NCBI RefSeq assembly: GCF_000284255.1
Contig: NC_017075.1
Coordinates: forward strand, 4,464,001-4,528,000
Direction of reading: 5' to 3'
DNA: 64,000 nt
Source of the DNA: Rubrivivax gelatinosus IL144
Lineage (GTDB): Bacteria; Pseudomonadota; Gammaproteobacteria; Burkholderiales; Burkholderiaceae_C
Of this stretch, positions 27,072 to 36,367 are shown one piece after another. The position numbers were made by a program, and so were the translations under genes. Under the pieces are notes generated by a model that saw only the letters and a list, made by a program, of their open reading frames with translations, was not told the DNA's origin and searched no databases. Each line of letters opens with the position of its first letter. The stretch's first letter is position 1.

Positions 27072-28283
27072 TCAAGGACGGGCCTGCGCGACCTGCGCGG
27101 GCTGCACCAGCACGCCGGTCTGGTTGCTCCAGGCGTTCTTCGTGAAGGTGATGACGGCGGCGATCTCGGTGTCCGACAGCGCCTTCCACGACGGCATCGC
27201 GCCGTTGGCCGCGCCGTGCAGCACGATGTCGATCTGGCGCGCCGGGTCGTCGCGCACGATGGCGCTGCCGTCCAACGGCTTGACCGGCCCGCCGCCCTTG
27301 CCGTCGGGGCGGTGGCAAGCGGCGCAGGTCGAGGCGTAGACCTGCTGGCCGCGCGCGACGAGTTCGTCCAGCGTCCAGATGCGGGTCGGGTCGTCAGCCG
27401 CGGCGGCCATCTCGCGCTTCTTGGCCTGCACCCAGGCGGCGTAGTCCGCGGCGCCGAGCACCTTCACGTGGATCGGCATGTACGCGTGCTCCTTGCCGCA
27501 GAGCTCGACGCACTGGCCGTAGAAGTCGCCGGTGCGCTCGGCGCGGAACCAGGTGTCGCGCACGAAGCCGGGGATCGCGTCCTGCTTGACGCCCAGCGCC
27601 GGCACGCCCCAGGCGTGGATCACGTCGTTGGCCGTCGTGACGATGCGCACCTTGCGCTGCACCGGCACGACCAGCGGGTTGTCGACGCGCAGCAGGTAGT
27701 CGTTGCCCTCGGGCCGGCCGGCGTCGGACATCTGGCGCTGGCGAACGTCCAGCGTCGACAGGAAGGCGATGCCCTCGCCTTCACCCTGCAGGTAGTCGTA
27801 GCCCCACTTCCACTGGTAGCCGGTGGCCTTGATCGTCAGGTCGGCGTTGGTCGTGTCCTTCATCGCCACGACGGTGCGCGTGGCCAGCGCGCCCATCAGG
27901 ATGATGATCAGGAAGGGCACGACGGTCCACGCGATCTCGACCGTGACGCTCTCGTGGAAGTTGGCCGCCTTGTGGCCCAGCGACTTGCGGTGCTTCAGGA
28001 TGGACCAGAACATCACCCCGAAGACGCCGACGAAGATCACCAGGCAGATGACCATCACGACGTTGTGCAGCGAGTACTGCTCCATCGCGATGCGGGTGGC
28101 CGCGGGCTGCAGGTTGAGCTGGCGCACGCCGGGGCCGCCGGCGAGGTCCTCGACGGCCCGGGCCGCCCCCGCCGACAGCAGCAGCACGGCGGCCAGCGCC
28201 TGCGCCAGGCGCGGCCGGGCGGTAAATCCTTCTGCTGTTTCGTTCGCGCTCGCCTGGATGTCGTTCAAATCGCTGGACTCCAT
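27072..28283 (-). CDS. coxB: Cytochrome c oxidase subunit II fused to cytochrome c (caa3 type)
   Basis: 403 residues. After an N-terminal hydrophobic leader (about 25-45) come two membrane helices (about 72-95 and 115-140), the CuA domain with Cys258 and Cys262 in [17 protein letters not shown], then a C-terminal cytochrome c domain with C320-A-A-C323-H324 and a later Met ([11 protein letters not shown]). The fused haem makes this a caa3-type oxidase that can take electrons from within. [10 protein letters not shown] is the usual aromatic stretch. It starts 15 bases after the methyltransferase stop on the same strand, so its promoter may lie inside that gene or the two may be joined. Confidence 0.96.
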   Translation of the reverse strand: MESSDLNDIQASANETAEGFTARPRLAQALAAVLLLSAGAARAVEDLAGGPGVRQLNLQPAATRIAMEQYSLHNVVMVICLVIFVGVFGVMFWSILKHRKSLGHKAANFHESVTVEIAWTVVPFLIIILMGALATRTVVAMKDTTNADLTIKATGYQWKWGYDYLQGEGEGIAFLSTLDVRQRQMSDAGRPEGNDYLLRVDNPLVVPVQRKVRIVTTANDVIHAWGVPALGVKQDAIPGFVRDTWFRAERTGDFYGQCVELCGKEHAYMPIHVKVLGAADYAAWVQAKKREMAAAADDPTRIWTLDELVARGQQVYASTCAACHRPDGKGGGPVKPLDGSAIVRDDPARQIDIVLHGAANGAMPSWKALSDTEIAAVITFTKNAWSNQTGVLVQPAQVAQARP

Positions 28284-28298
28284 CAGGCTCGCGCGTCG

Positions 28299-29210
28299 CT
28301 AGCCGGGAGCTCTCCGGCCGGCGCGAACCATGCTTCGCAGGTCGTCGAGCGGCACCGCGGTCTGCGGTGCGACACGCGGCCGCGGCGGGGGCCGGAAGGC
28401 GTGTCCGAAGACGATCTCGAACGCGAGTGCCGGGCGACCGCCGGGAGCCGCGTCGGCCGCGAGCGCCGCCTCGAGCCGCCGGCGCCAGCGTGGCGTCCGC
28501 AGCCCGGGGTGACGCGACACGTCGACGTTGCCGCCCAGGGTTCTCAGCTCGGCAATCGCCGCTCCCGCGTCAGGCCATGTCAGCGTGATGGTTTCCTGGT
28601 CCATCACCGGGTCGGCGAAACCGGCCTCGACCAGCATGTCGCCGAGGTCGTGCATGTCGACGAAAGGCGCGAAGGGCGCCGTCCAACCCTGCTCGGCGTA
28701 GAGCGCGCTCAGCCGCTCCATGGTGCCCGGGCCCAGCGTCGAGAACATCAGGAAGCCGTCGACCGCCAGCGCCCGGTGCCAGCGCGCCATCGTGGCCTGC
28801 GGGTCGGCGACGCCATGCAGCATCATGTTCGCCCAGACCAGCTCGGCGCCGCCCGGCGCGAGTTCGGCCTCGGCCTCGACCTGCGGCGCACGCGCGCCGC
28901 TCCAGCGCCGCGGCGACCACCACGGTGTCGCCGCCGGTGCCGGCGTCGCCTCGGCTTCGACGGCGACGATCTCGGCCGACGGATACGCCGCGGCCAGCAC
29001 GCTGCGGCTGGCGCCGGTGCCGGCCCACCAGTCGAGCACACGCGAGGGCTGCTTGCGGATCACCACCAGGCGGTCGGCCATGCGGCGCGCGACCTCGCCG
29101 TGCAGCCAGGGCGGCTCGTCGGCGGCACGCAGGCGGCGCAGCACACGAGCCAACGCCGCCTCGTCGAGCGGTCGGCGCGTGGAGCGCGCGGCGGCGTCGG
29201 TCTCGGGCAT
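28299..29210 (-). CDS. SAM-dependent methyltransferase (BioC-like)
   Basis: 303 residues. The Rossmann SAM motif is VLDWWAGTGASRSVLAAAYP at about 59-78, an unusual form with WWAGTG in place of the common D-x-G-x-G-x-G; a WANMMLHGVADP segment and GFLMFSTLGPGT follow, as in BioC and its paralogues. BioC methylates malonyl-ACP in biotin synthesis, but no other bio gene is present and the comF-trmL neighbourhood does not support biotin, so the substrate is open. Divergent from comF with only 20 bases between the start codons. Confidence 0.75.
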   Translation of the reverse strand: MPETDAAARSTRRPLDEAALARVLRRLRAADEPPWLHGEVARRMADRLVVIRKQPSRVLDWWAGTGASRSVLAAAYPSAEIVAVEAEATPAPAATPWWSPRRWSGARAPQVEAEAELAPGGAELVWANMMLHGVADPQATMARWHRALAVDGFLMFSTLGPGTMERLSALYAEQGWTAPFAPFVDMHDLGDMLVEAGFADPVMDQETITLTWPDAGAAIAELRTLGGNVDVSRHPGLRTPRWRRRLEAALAADAAPGGRPALAFEIVFGHAFRPPPRPRVAPQTAVPLDDLRSMVRAGRRAPG

Positions 29211-29216
29211 GCGGCC

Positions 29217-29224
29217 AGTATATT
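29217..29224. promoter_or_regulatory. Overlapping divergent -10 boxes
   Basis: The 20-base gap between two divergent ATGs holds AGTATATT. On the plus strand TATATT (29219-29224) would place the transcript start at about 29231, the comF ATG. On the minus strand TATACT (29222 back to 29217) would place it at about 29210, the methyltransferase ATG. Both messages would then be leaderless. -35 boxes are poor on both sides. Confidence 0.45.
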
Positions 29225-29230
29225 GAGACC

Positions 29231-29917
29231 ATGCTCCCGGCCGCCTGGCTCGCCCGCTTGCCCGGACAGTGCGAGGTCTGCCGCAGCGCCACCCGCGCGG
29301 CGCTGTGCGCCGACTGTGTCGCACGCTTCGCCGCGCCGCGGCCACGCTGCCGCCGCTGCGCGCTGCCGCTGGCCGCCGGCGATGTCTGCGGCGAATGCCG
29401 CCAGCGGCCGCCGCCCTTCGAACACACGGCCTGTGCCGCCGACTACGGCTTCCCCTGGGACGGTCTGGTCGCGGCGCTGAAGTTCCACGGCCGCGTCGAA
29501 CTCGCCGCCGCGCTGGCGCCGCTGGTCGCCGACGCCGCGGCGGCGCTGCCGGCGCCGGATGTCGTCGTGCCGGTGCCGCTGTCGGCCAAGCGGCTGGCCG
29601 AGCGTGGCTACAACCAGGCCTGGGAGATCGCCCGGCGTTGCGCCCGGCTGCGCGGCGTGCCGGCGCGAGCCGACCTGCTGGAGCGCCTGCTGGACACGCC
29701 GCCGCAGGCCGAACTGGGCCGCGCCGAACGCCTGGCCAACCTGCGCGCCGCCTTCCACGTGCCGCCGGCGGCGCGCGCCCTGCTCGCCGGCCGCCGCGTC
29801 GCGCTCGTCGACGACGTCGCGACCACCGGCACGACGCTGCGCGAAGCCGCCGCCGCCTTGCGCCAGGCCGGCGCCGCGGCGGTCGACGCCTGTATCCTGG
29901 CGCGCACGCCGGACTGA
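29231..29917 (+). CDS. comF: ComF family protein (phosphoribosyltransferase fold)
   Basis: 228 residues. An N-terminal zinc-ribbon-like region with cysteine pairs (CEVC, CADC, CRRC, CGEC between about 16 and 58), then a phosphoribosyltransferase-type domain with the PRPP loop VALVDDVATTGTTLREA near 192-208 and the ComF signature VPLSAKRLAERGYNQA. Known for natural DNA uptake in other species; its biochemical role is not settled. trmL follows 14 bases later on the same strand. Confidence 0.9.
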   Translation: MLPAAWLARLPGQCEVCRSATRAALCADCVARFAAPRPRCRRCALPLAAGDVCGECRQRPPPFEHTACAADYGFPWDGLVAALKFHGRVELAAALAPLVADAAAALPAPDVVVPVPLSAKRLAERGYNQAWEIARRCARLRGVPARADLLERLLDTPPQAELGRAERLANLRAAFHVPPAARALLAGRRVALVDDVATTGTTLREAAAALRQAGAAAVDACILARTPD

Positions 29918-29931
29918 GTTATGGTCGGCCG

Positions 29932-30402
29932 ATGTTCGACATCGTGCTCGTCCACCCCGAAATCCCGCCGAACACCGGCAACGTCATCCGCCTGGCGGCC
30001 AACACCGGCTGCCGGCTGCACCTCGTCGAACCGCTGGGTTATTCGATGGACGACAAGCAGCTGCGCCGCGCCGGGCTGGACTACCACGAGTACGCACCGG
30101 TGCGCCGCCACGCGTCCTGGGACGCGCTGCTGGAGAGCGAGCGCCCCGACCCTGCGCGCATGTTCGCGTTCACGACACGCGGCTCGCACCCGTTGGCCGA
30201 GCAGCGCTGGCAAGCCGGCGACTGGCTGGTCTTCGGCGCCGAGAGCGCCGGCCTGCCGGCCGAGCTGCTGGCACGGTTCCCCGATTCGCAGCGCGTGCGC
30301 CTGCCGATGCGCGCCGGCCAGCGCAGCCTGAACCTCAGCAACGCGGTGGCCGTCGCGGTCTTCGACGCCTGGCGCCAGAACGGATACGACGGCGCCGCAT
30401 AG
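29932..30402 (+). CDS. trmL: tRNA (cytidine(34)-2'-O)-methyltransferase
   Basis: 156 residues, the minimal SPOUT methyltransferase that modifies the wobble base of certain leucine tRNAs. Seen: FDIVLVHPEIPPNTGNVIRLAANTG at the N-terminus, LVFGAESAGLP and the knot end MRAGQRSLNLSNAVAVAVFD, all typical of TrmL. Start ATG at 29932. It ends before a triple-hairpin region. Confidence 0.95.
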   Translation: MFDIVLVHPEIPPNTGNVIRLAANTGCRLHLVEPLGYSMDDKQLRRAGLDYHEYAPVRRHASWDALLESERPDPARMFAFTTRGSHPLAEQRWQAGDWLVFGAESAGLPAELLARFPDSQRVRLPMRAGQRSLNLSNAVAVAVFDAWRQNGYDGAA

Positions 30403-30554
30403 CCGTCCGCGCAGGCCGCGGCGGACCCGCAGCGCATCGGACGTCATACAAACTGGAGCCTCCCTCACGGAGGGAGGCTGGAGGGTGCGCTCGAACGAGC
30501 TGGAGCACCCTCTCGGAGGGGGCTCGGGGGAGCCGTGTGGTCAACAGCCGAAGG
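30403..30554. repeat. Triple-hairpin intergenic element between trmL and gpsA
   Basis: Three hairpins lie in a row at 30457-30534. First: AGCCTCCCT / AGGGAGGCT with loop CACGG. Second: GAGGGTGC plus GCTC, loop GAAC, GAGC, a four-base bulge, then GCACCCTC. Third: GGCTC / GAGCC with four G between. There is no T run, so this is not a standard terminator, though sited between convergent genes. The pattern fits a REP-type repeat; copies elsewhere would have to be searched for. Confidence 0.55.
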
Positions 30555-31535
30555 CTACTCGGCCTTCGACTGGCGGCCCATCAGCCGCCGCAGCGCGGTC
30601 TCGGGCGAAACACGGCCTTCGAGCACCTCGACGACGGCTTCGGTGATCGGCATCTCGACGCCCAGCGCACGCGCGCGCTGCAGCACCGTGGCAGCGCTGT
30701 AGACGCCTTCGGAGACGTGGCCGAGCTCGGCCAGGATGTCGGGCAGCGCCTTGCCGGCGGCCAGCGCCAGGCCGACCTTGCGGTTGCGTGACAGGTCGCC
30801 GGTGGCGGTGAGCACCAGGTCGCCCAGCCCCGACAGGCCCATGAAAGTGGCCGCCTGGCCGCCCAGCGCGACGCCCAGCCGCGTCATCTCGGCCAGCCCG
30901 CGCGTGACCAGCGCGGCGCGGGCGTTGAGCCCGGTGGCGGCCAGGCCGTCGCCGATGCCGGTGGCGATCGCGAGCACGTTCTTCACCGCGCCGCCGACCT
31001 CGACGCCGACGATGTCGCGCGCCGTGTAGACGCGCAGGCTCTCGCTGTGGAAGGCCTCGACGGCGGCCGCGGCCAGGGCGTCGGACTCGCTGGCGGCGAC
31101 CAGCGCCGTCGGCTGGCCACGCAGCACCTCGAGCGCGAAGCTCGGGCCCGACAGCACGCCGCCGGCGGCGCCGGGGCGCAGTTCGCGCGCGATCTCGTGG
31201 CCGAGCAGGCCGGTGCCGCTCTCGAAACCTTTGCAGGCCCAGAGCGCCGGGCGCTCGTCGGGCAGCGAGCCCAGGTGTTCGCGCAGCCCGGCCATCGGCG
31301 TCGCGACGACCAGCAGGCCGCCTTCGCAGTGGGCGAGCGCGGCGTCGCGGTCGGCGCTGACGCGCAGGCCGGCGGGCAGCGGCTCGTCGCCGAGGTAGCG
31401 GGTGTTGCGGCCGGTGGCCGCGATCTCGGCGGCCTGGGCGGCGTCACGGGTCCACAGCAGGACCTCGTGGCGCGGCGCGGCCGCGGCGGCGAGCGCCGTG
31501 CCCCAGGCACCGGCGCCGAGGACGGCGATCTTCAT
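30555..31535 (-). CDS. gpsA: Glycerol-3-phosphate dehydrogenase [NAD(P)+]
   Basis: Makes sn-glycerol 3-phosphate for phospholipids from dihydroxyacetone phosphate. 326 residues. Seen: [12 protein letters not shown] (NAD site) at 5-16, [36 protein letters not shown] with the catalytic lysine, and [20 protein letters not shown]. Normal length and all key regions present. Follows secB by 46 bases on the same strand, the usual secB-gpsA order. Confidence 0.96.
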   Translation of the reverse strand: MKIAVLGAGAWGTALAAAAAPRHEVLLWTRDAAQAAEIAATGRNTRYLGDEPLPAGLRVSADRDAALAHCEGGLLVVATPMAGLREHLGSLPDERPALWACKGFESGTGLLGHEIARELRPGAAGGVLSGPSFALEVLRGQPTALVAASESDALAAAAVEAFHSESLRVYTARDIVGVEVGGAVKNVLAIATGIGDGLAATGLNARAALVTRGLAEMTRLGVALGGQAATFMGLSGLGDLVLTATGDLSRNRKVGLALAAGKALPDILAELGHVSEGVYSAATVLQRARALGVEMPITEAVVEVLEGRVSPETALRRLMGRQSKAE

Positions 31536-31581
31536 CGTGTCGGCAGCGCGGGGCGGGGCCGCGAAGGCCCCGCGAAGGCGA

Positions 31582-32052
31582 TCAGTTCGCCGAGGTGATG
31601 ATCGGCGAGCCGCCGTTGGCCTGGGCGGCCTCGGCCTGCATGCGGGCCTCGAACATGGCCTGGAAGTTGACCTCGTTCAGCAGGATCGGCGGGAAGCCGG
31701 CGCGCGTGCAGACGTCCGAGACGATGGCGCGCAGGTAGGGGTAGACCATCTGCGGGCAGACGATGCTCAGGATGCCCTGCATCTGGTCTTCCGGGATGTT
31801 GCGGATCTCGAAGATGCCGGCCTGCTTGGCCTCGACGAGGAACAGCGTCTTGTCGGCGACCTTGGTCGTGACGGTGGCGGTGACGGTGACCTCGAAGATG
31901 CCGTCGGCGACGACCTCGGCGGCCATCGCGAGATTGATCTCGACCGCCGGCTGCTGCTGCTCGAGCAGGATCTGCGGCGAGTTCGGCTGCTCCAGCGACA
32001 GGTCCTTCAGGTACATGCGCTGGATCTGGAAAACGGGGGTCGCGTCGGCCAT
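31582..32052 (-). CDS. secB: Protein-export chaperone SecB
   Basis: Keeps precursors unfolded and hands them to SecA. 156 residues. Seen: [19 protein letters not shown], the SecB signature at the N-terminus, [18 protein letters not shown], and [32 protein letters not shown] in the helix-forming part. Acidic at neutral pH as expected. Lies between grxC and gpsA. Confidence 0.96.
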   Translation of the reverse strand: MADATPVFQIQRMYLKDLSLEQPNSPQILLEQQQPAVEINLAMAAEVVADGIFEVTVTATVTTKVADKTLFLVEAKQAGIFEIRNIPEDQMQGILSIVCPQMVYPYLRAIVSDVCTRAGFPPILLNEVNFQAMFEARMQAEAAQANGGSPIITSAN

Positions 32053-32121
32053 GGTGGTTCCGTGTTGGGAGGTGGCCGCCCGGGTTCGGGCGGCAGCGGC
32101 CGGCGATTATGGACCACCCCA

Positions 32122-32139
32122 CCGGGGCCTCCGCCCCGG
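32122..32139 (-). terminator. GC hairpin downstream of grxC
   Basis: CCGGGGC / GCCCCGG with loop CTCC begins six bases after the grxC stop. No T run follows on the minus strand, so at most a weak or Rho-assisted stop, or an mRNA-stabilising structure within grxC-secB. Confidence 0.35.
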
Positions 32140-32144
32140 GTGCG

Positions 32145-32402
32145 TCAGCCCGCGAGCAGGGGGGCGAGGCCGCCGCGCTGGTCCAGCGCGACGAGGTCGT
32201 CGCAGCCGCCGACGTGGGTCTCGCCGATGAAGATCTGCGGCACGGTGCGGCGTCCGGTGAGCGCAATCATCGCGTCGCGCTGCTTCGGGTCCTGGTCGAC
32301 GCGGATCTCTTCGATCGCCGCGACGCCGCGCTGCTTGAGCAGCGCCTTGGCGCGCAGGCAGTAGGGGCAGACCTGGGTCGTGTACATCCGGACGGGGCTC
32401 AT
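32145..32402 (-). CDS. grxC: Glutaredoxin 3
   Basis: 85 residues, a small dithiol glutaredoxin that reduces protein and glutathione disulphides in the cytoplasm. Seen: MYTTQVCPYCLRAKALLKQ with the C-P-Y-C site at about 12-15, the cis-proline TVPQIFIG and GGCDDLVALD. The ATG at 32402 has a GAGGAAAG site; the frame is open further upstream but the extra residues add nothing of the fold. Rhodanese upstream, secB downstream, all on one strand. Confidence 0.94.
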   Translation of the reverse strand: MSPVRMYTTQVCPYCLRAKALLKQRGVAAIEEIRVDQDPKQRDAMIALTGRRTVPQIFIGETHVGGCDDLVALDQRGGLAPLLAG

Positions 32403-32498
32403 GCACTTTCCTCGCCCGCACGAAGACAGCAGGCTCGGAGCGAATTGTCCGGCGTATGACAAGACCCAGAAGCGCGCGGGGCGTGCCGCGCGCCGGGC

Positions 32499-33110
32499 TC
32501 AGGCGCCCTTGGGTTCCTGCGGCGGGGTCTGCGGCTCGACCGCCGGGACCTCGGCCACGGTCGGTGCCGGCTCGGCCACCGGGGTGACCGGAGCCACCGG
32601 AGCGGCCGGCGCCTCGGCTGCCGGCGCCGGCAGCGGCTTGGCTTCCGCCTTGGCGGCCCTGGCCTTCTTCTCGGTCTTTTCAGCGTTCTCGGGCTTGTCG
32701 CCCTTGGCGCCGCTTTCCATCGGCAGGTTGGCTTCGCGCCAGGCGGCGTTGCCGCCGGCCACCGCGACGGCCTTCTCGTAACCCGCCTTCTGCAGCTGCG
32801 CCGCGGCGCGGCCGGCACGCGCGCCCGAGGCGCACAGCAGCACGATCGGCAGCGTCTTGTTGCCCGGCAGGCCCTTGGCGTCGGCCAGCGTGGCGAGCGG
32901 GATGTTGCGCGCGCCGACGGCGTGGCCCTTCTCGTACTCGGCCGGCTCGCAGACGTCGATCAGCACGCCCTTCTCGCGGTTGATGAGTCGCACCGCCTCG
33001 GCAGGCGGCACACCGCGGCCGGCGCCGCCTTGGATCGTCTGCCACACGAGCAGGCCGCCCGAGAGGGCAGCCATGAAGACGAGCATCCAGTTTTCGATGA
33101 GGAAGTTCAA
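32499..33110 (-). CDS. Membrane-anchored rhodanese-like protein
   Basis: 203 residues: an N-terminal membrane helix (about 8-26), a single rhodanese domain (about 35-130) with the active-site cysteine in [13 protein letters not shown] and [23 protein letters not shown], then an Ala/Pro/Lys/Glu tail of about 70 residues that looks disordered. The active-site loop has the single-domain YibN form. Probably sulphur transfer or disulphide handling near the membrane. The long tail is unusual for YibN-type proteins. Divergent from gpmA. Confidence 0.85.
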   Translation of the reverse strand: MNFLIENWMLVFMAALSGGLLVWQTIQGGAGRGVPPAEAVRLINREKGVLIDVCEPAEYEKGHAVGARNIPLATLADAKGLPGNKTLPIVLLCASGARAGRAAAQLQKAGYEKAVAVAGGNAAWREANLPMESGAKGDKPENAEKTEKKARAAKAEAKPLPAPAAEAPAAPVAPVTPVAEPAPTVAEVPAVEPQTPPQEPKGA

Positions 33111-33159
33111 GGCGTCGGGATCAAAGGCGGCAGAGGGCGCGAATTATAGAATTCGGCCC

Positions 33160-33903
33160 ATGCACAAGCTCGTCCTGATCCGTCACGGGGAATCCACCTG
33201 GAACCTCGAGAACCGCTTCACCGGCTGGACCGACGTCCCGCTGACCGAAACCGGCGTCGCCCAGGCGCGCGAAGCGGGCCGTCTGCTGAAGGCCGCCGGC
33301 TACGAGTTCGACGTCGCCTACACCTCGGTGCTGAAGCGTGCCATCTGGACGCTCTGGCACTGCCTGGACGAGATGGAGCGCACCTGGCTGCCGGTCGTCA
33401 AGGACTGGCGCCTGAACGAACGCCACTACGGCGCGCTGCAAGGCCTGAACAAGGGCGACATGGCCAAGCAGTACGGTGACCAGCAGGTGCTGATCTGGCG
33501 CCGCAGCTACGACACGCCGCCGCCGGTGCTCGACGCCGCCGACCCGCGTGGCCAGCGCCAGGACCCGCGTTACGCCAAGCTGGCGCCCGAGCAGGTGCCG
33601 CTGACCGAGTGCCTGAAGGACACCGTCGCGCGCGTGCTGCCCTGCTGGAACGAGGTGCTGGCCCCGGCGATCAAGAGCGGCCAGCGCCTGGTCATCGCCG
33701 CGCACGGCAACAGCATCCGCGCGCTGGTGAAGTATCTGGACGGCATCAGCGACGCCGACATCGTCGGCCTGAACATCCCCAACGGCATCCCGCTGGTCTA
33801 CGAGCTCGACGACGAGCTGAAGCCGATCCGCAGCTACTACCTCGGCGACCCCGAGGCCGCGGCCAAGGCCGCCGCCGCGGTGGCGAGCCAGGGCAAGGCC
33901 TGA
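33160..33903 (+). CDS. gpmA: 2,3-bisphosphoglycerate-dependent phosphoglycerate mutase
   Basis: Interconverts 3- and 2-phosphoglycerate in glycolysis. 247 residues. Seen: [29 protein letters not shown] with the phospho-histidine at about 11, RRSYDTPPP and [21 protein letters not shown] with the second histidine. Start ATG at 33160; TATAGA at 33145-33150 is close upstream and may be a -10 box, implying a very short leader. A clear terminator follows. Confidence 0.96.
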   Translation: MHKLVLIRHGESTWNLENRFTGWTDVPLTETGVAQAREAGRLLKAAGYEFDVAYTSVLKRAIWTLWHCLDEMERTWLPVVKDWRLNERHYGALQGLNKGDMAKQYGDQQVLIWRRSYDTPPPVLDAADPRGQRQDPRYAKLAPEQVPLTECLKDTVARVLPCWNEVLAPAIKSGQRLVIAAHGNSIRALVKYLDGISDADIVGLNIPNGIPLVYELDDELKPIRSYYLGDPEAAAKAAAAVASQGKA

Positions 33904-33924
33904 GCCGCCCTCCCCGACTGACGA

Positions 33925-33950
33925 AACGCCGGCCTCGCGCCGGCGTTTTT
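33925..33950 (+). terminator. Bidirectional Rho-independent terminator
   Basis: Stem AACGCCGGC / GCCGGCGTT, loop CTCGC, followed by TTTTT on the plus strand: a strong terminator for gpmA. Read the other way the stem is followed by a short TTT, so it can also serve the minus-strand operon ending at 33950, whose last stop codon touches the stem's T run. Confidence 0.85.
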
Positions 33951-34819
33951 CATTGCAGCGCCCGCGCCAGCAGCGGCACCACCGAGACGGCGTTGCTCTC
34001 GTGCGCGACGCAGTCGCTGCTCCAGACCTGGCGCACGCCGGCGCCACGCAGCTCGGCCAGGGCGTCGCCGACGAAGAGCGCGTGCGTGACGGCGACGTCG
34101 ACGCTGGCCGCGCCGCGCGCCAGCAGCCCGCGGGTCGCGGCCTGCAGCGTGCGCCCGGTGCTGGCGACGTCGTCGAGCAGCACGACGGCACGCCCGGCGA
34201 CCTCGGCCGCCGGCAGCGCGACGTCGACGTCGCGGTCGCCGTGGCGCTGCTTCAGGCAGACCGCGTGCTCCAGCCCGGCGGCCTCGGCGGCCACCGTCAC
34301 CCACTGCTCGGATTCGGCGTCGGGGCCGACCAGCAGCGCGCCGGGCACACGTTCGGCGGCCAGCCGGCCGAGCAGCGGCGCGGCGCCCAGCGCGACGCCG
34401 CGCCGCCCGGGAACGACCTCGGCCATCGACGCGACACGGTGCAGATGGGGGTCGACGGTGACCACGGCGTCGAACCAGGCGGCCAGCGCGCGCCCCAGGT
34501 GGCGCTGGCTGACGACCTCGCCCGGCGTGAACGCGATGTCCTGGCGCATGTAGCCCAGATAGGGCGCGACCAGCGTCAGCTCGGCGGCACCGAGTTCGCG
34601 CGCGCCGCCGGCCACCAGCAGCAGCTCGGCCAGGCGTTCGTTGGGCCGCTGCAGCCCGCGCAGCAGCGCGACGCGTGACGGCAGCGCCGGTGGCAGCCGC
34701 AGCCGCGACTCGCCGTCGGGGAAGACGTGGCGATCGACCACCGCCAGCGGCCAGCCCAGTGCCGCGGCCAGCGGCCGCGCCAGCGCCAGTTCGTCGTCGA
34801 AAGCGAGCAGCAGGCTCAT
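33950..34819 (-). CDS. Ribose-phosphate pyrophosphokinase-like protein (Prs paralogue)
   Basis: 289 residues, shorter than housekeeping Prs (about 315). Seen: [16 protein letters not shown] (the FPDGE ATP-site segment), [24 protein letters not shown], and the PRPP loop [17 protein letters not shown] (in Prs usually DD-x-x-D/S-TGGT). So it keeps the diphosphokinase fold and key loops, but it diverges from typical Prs and lacks the usual C-terminal end. Its ATG overlaps the phosphorylase stop by four bases, so the two products probably act together, perhaps turning ribose phosphate released by that enzyme into PRPP (inference). Last gene of the operon. Confidence 0.82.
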   Translation of the reverse strand: MSLLLAFDDELALARPLAAALGWPLAVVDRHVFPDGESRLRLPPALPSRVALLRGLQRPNERLAELLLVAGGARELGAAELTLVAPYLGYMRQDIAFTPGEVVSQRHLGRALAAWFDAVVTVDPHLHRVASMAEVVPGRRGVALGAAPLLGRLAAERVPGALLVGPDAESEQWVTVAAEAAGLEHAVCLKQRHGDRDVDVALPAAEVAGRAVVLLDDVASTGRTLQAATRGLLARGAASVDVAVTHALFVGDALAELRGAGVRQVWSSDCVAHESNAVSVVPLLARALQ

Positions 34820-36339
34820 CGTGCGCCTCCGGTGATGGCATAGGCGCTGTCGTGCAGCGCTTCGCGGCGTGCGAAGCCGAGGTCGGCGGCGACGCAGGCG
34901 TGGATTCGGTACAGCGGCTCGCCGCGCCGCACCGCGTCGCCGAGCTTGACGAACAGGTCCAGCCCGGCGCCGGCCATCTGCGGCGCACCCGACAGCCCGG
35001 CGATGCGCGCCAGGCGCAGGTTGTCGATGCCGGCGACGACGCCGTCGGCCGGCGCCGGCACGTCGAAGACCAGCGGCCCCGGCGGCGGCGGCTCGGCGCG
35101 CCGGCCCTGGGCGTCGACGATGGCCTCCAGCCGCGCCAGCGCGCGGCCCGAGTCGAGGATCTGCGTGGCGATGCGCTCGCCGTCGCCGCCGCGCACCGCG
35201 GGGTCGAACTCGATCATGCGGCCGGCCAGGCGGATCGCCTTGGCACGCAGGTCCTGCGGCGCCTGCGGGTCGTGGCGCAGCACCTGCATCACGTCGCGCG
35301 CTTCGAGCACCGGGCCGATGCCGCGGCCGACCGGCTGGCGGCCGTCGGTCAGCACCACCTCCAGCGTCAGCCCCAGGCGCTCGGCGACGAACTCGAAGAC
35401 CCGCTTCAGGCGCTGCGCCGCGGCCTCGGAATGCACCTTGGCCGTCGGCCCGACCGGGATGTCGAGCACCAGATGCGTCGAGCCGGCGGCGATCTTCTTG
35501 GACAGGATGGAGGCGATCATCTGCCCCGGCGAGTCGATCGCCAGCGGGCGCTCGACGGCGATCAGCACGTCGTCGGCCGGCGACAGCGCCGCCGTGCCGC
35601 CCCAGGCCAGGCAGCCGTTGACGGCATGCACGATCTGCTTGAGCCGCTCGGGCGCGAGTTCGACCTCGGCCAGCACCTCCATCGTGTCGGCGGTGCCGGC
35701 CGGCGAGGTGATCGCGCGCGACGAGGTCTTGGGGCACAGCAGGCCGTGCTCGGCGACGATGGGCACGACCAGCATCGACGTGCGGTTGCCCGGCACGCCG
35801 CCGATGCAGTGCTTGTCGACGATCGGCCGGCCGCCACCGCTGCCGTTCCAGTCCAGGCGCCGGCCGGCGGCGATCATCGCCTCGGTCAGGTGCAGCACCT
35901 CCTCGCGGTCGAGCTCGTACTGCTGCGTCGCGACGACGAAGGCGGCGAGTTCGACCTTGGTGTAGCGCTCGGCGGCGATGTCGGCGACGACGGCGTGCAG
36001 GTCCTCGCGCCCCAGGCGCTCGCCGGCGATCTTGCGCCGCAGCGCGGCGTGCGACGGCGGCGGCGCGGCGTGTTCGATCGAGACGGCGTCGCCGTCGGCG
36101 GCACCCAGGCGCGCGAAAGCCTGTTCGCTCAGGCCGAGCTGCAGCGGTTCGAGCAGGTGCGCGTCGTCGACGACGTTGAGCACCGCGGCGATGCTCTGGC
36201 CGCCGGCGGCGATCGTCACCTTGGACAGGGCCTGGAAACCGGCGGCGCGCACCACCGGGCAGTCGCGGTGCAGGAAGGCGACGTTCTCGCGCCAGGTGTC
36301 GATGCCGAGACGGCGTACGGCGAGGGTCGGACGGTTCAT
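34816..36339 (-). CDS. Thymidine/AMP phosphorylase-family protein
   Basis: 507 residues, longer than E. coli DeoA (about 440) because of an N-terminal domain of about 85 residues, as in archaeal AMP phosphorylases. Seen: [31 protein letters not shown], then [22 protein letters not shown], which match the AMP phosphorylase branch more closely than DeoA, and [17 protein letters not shown] [12 protein letters not shown]. In archaea this branch cleaves nucleoside 5'-phosphates to the base and ribose 1,5-bisphosphate. Whether this enzyme uses nucleotides or nucleosides is not decided by sequence reading. Start ATG at 36339, 28 bases after plsC-like; the frame is open 33 codons further up without family features. 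Confidence 0.83.
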   Translation of the reverse strand: MNRPTLAVRRLGIDTWRENVAFLHRDCPVVRAAGFQALSKVTIAAGGQSIAAVLNVVDDAHLLEPLQLGLSEQAFARLGAADGDAVSIEHAAPPPSHAALRRKIAGERLGREDLHAVVADIAAERYTKVELAAFVVATQQYELDREEVLHLTEAMIAAGRRLDWNGSGGGRPIVDKHCIGGVPGNRTSMLVVPIVAEHGLLCPKTSSRAITSPAGTADTMEVLAEVELAPERLKQIVHAVNGCLAWGGTAALSPADDVLIAVERPLAIDSPGQMIASILSKKIAAGSTHLVLDIPVGPTAKVHSEAAAQRLKRVFEFVAERLGLTLEVVLTDGRQPVGRGIGPVLEARDVMQVLRHDPQAPQDLRAKAIRLAGRMIEFDPAVRGGDGERIATQILDSGRALARLEAIVDAQGRRAEPPPPGPLVFDVPAPADGVVAGIDNLRLARIAGLSGAPQMAGAGLDLFVKLGDAVRRGEPLYRIHACVAADLGFARREALHDSAYAITGGAR

Positions 36340-36367
36340 CGCAGGCACGCTCGCTCGCGCGAGGCGT

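Noticed and set aside
30457..30479. Standard Rho-independent terminator after trmL
   Set aside because: The stem is good but GGAGGG follows in place of a T run on the plus strand, and the minus strand lacks one too.
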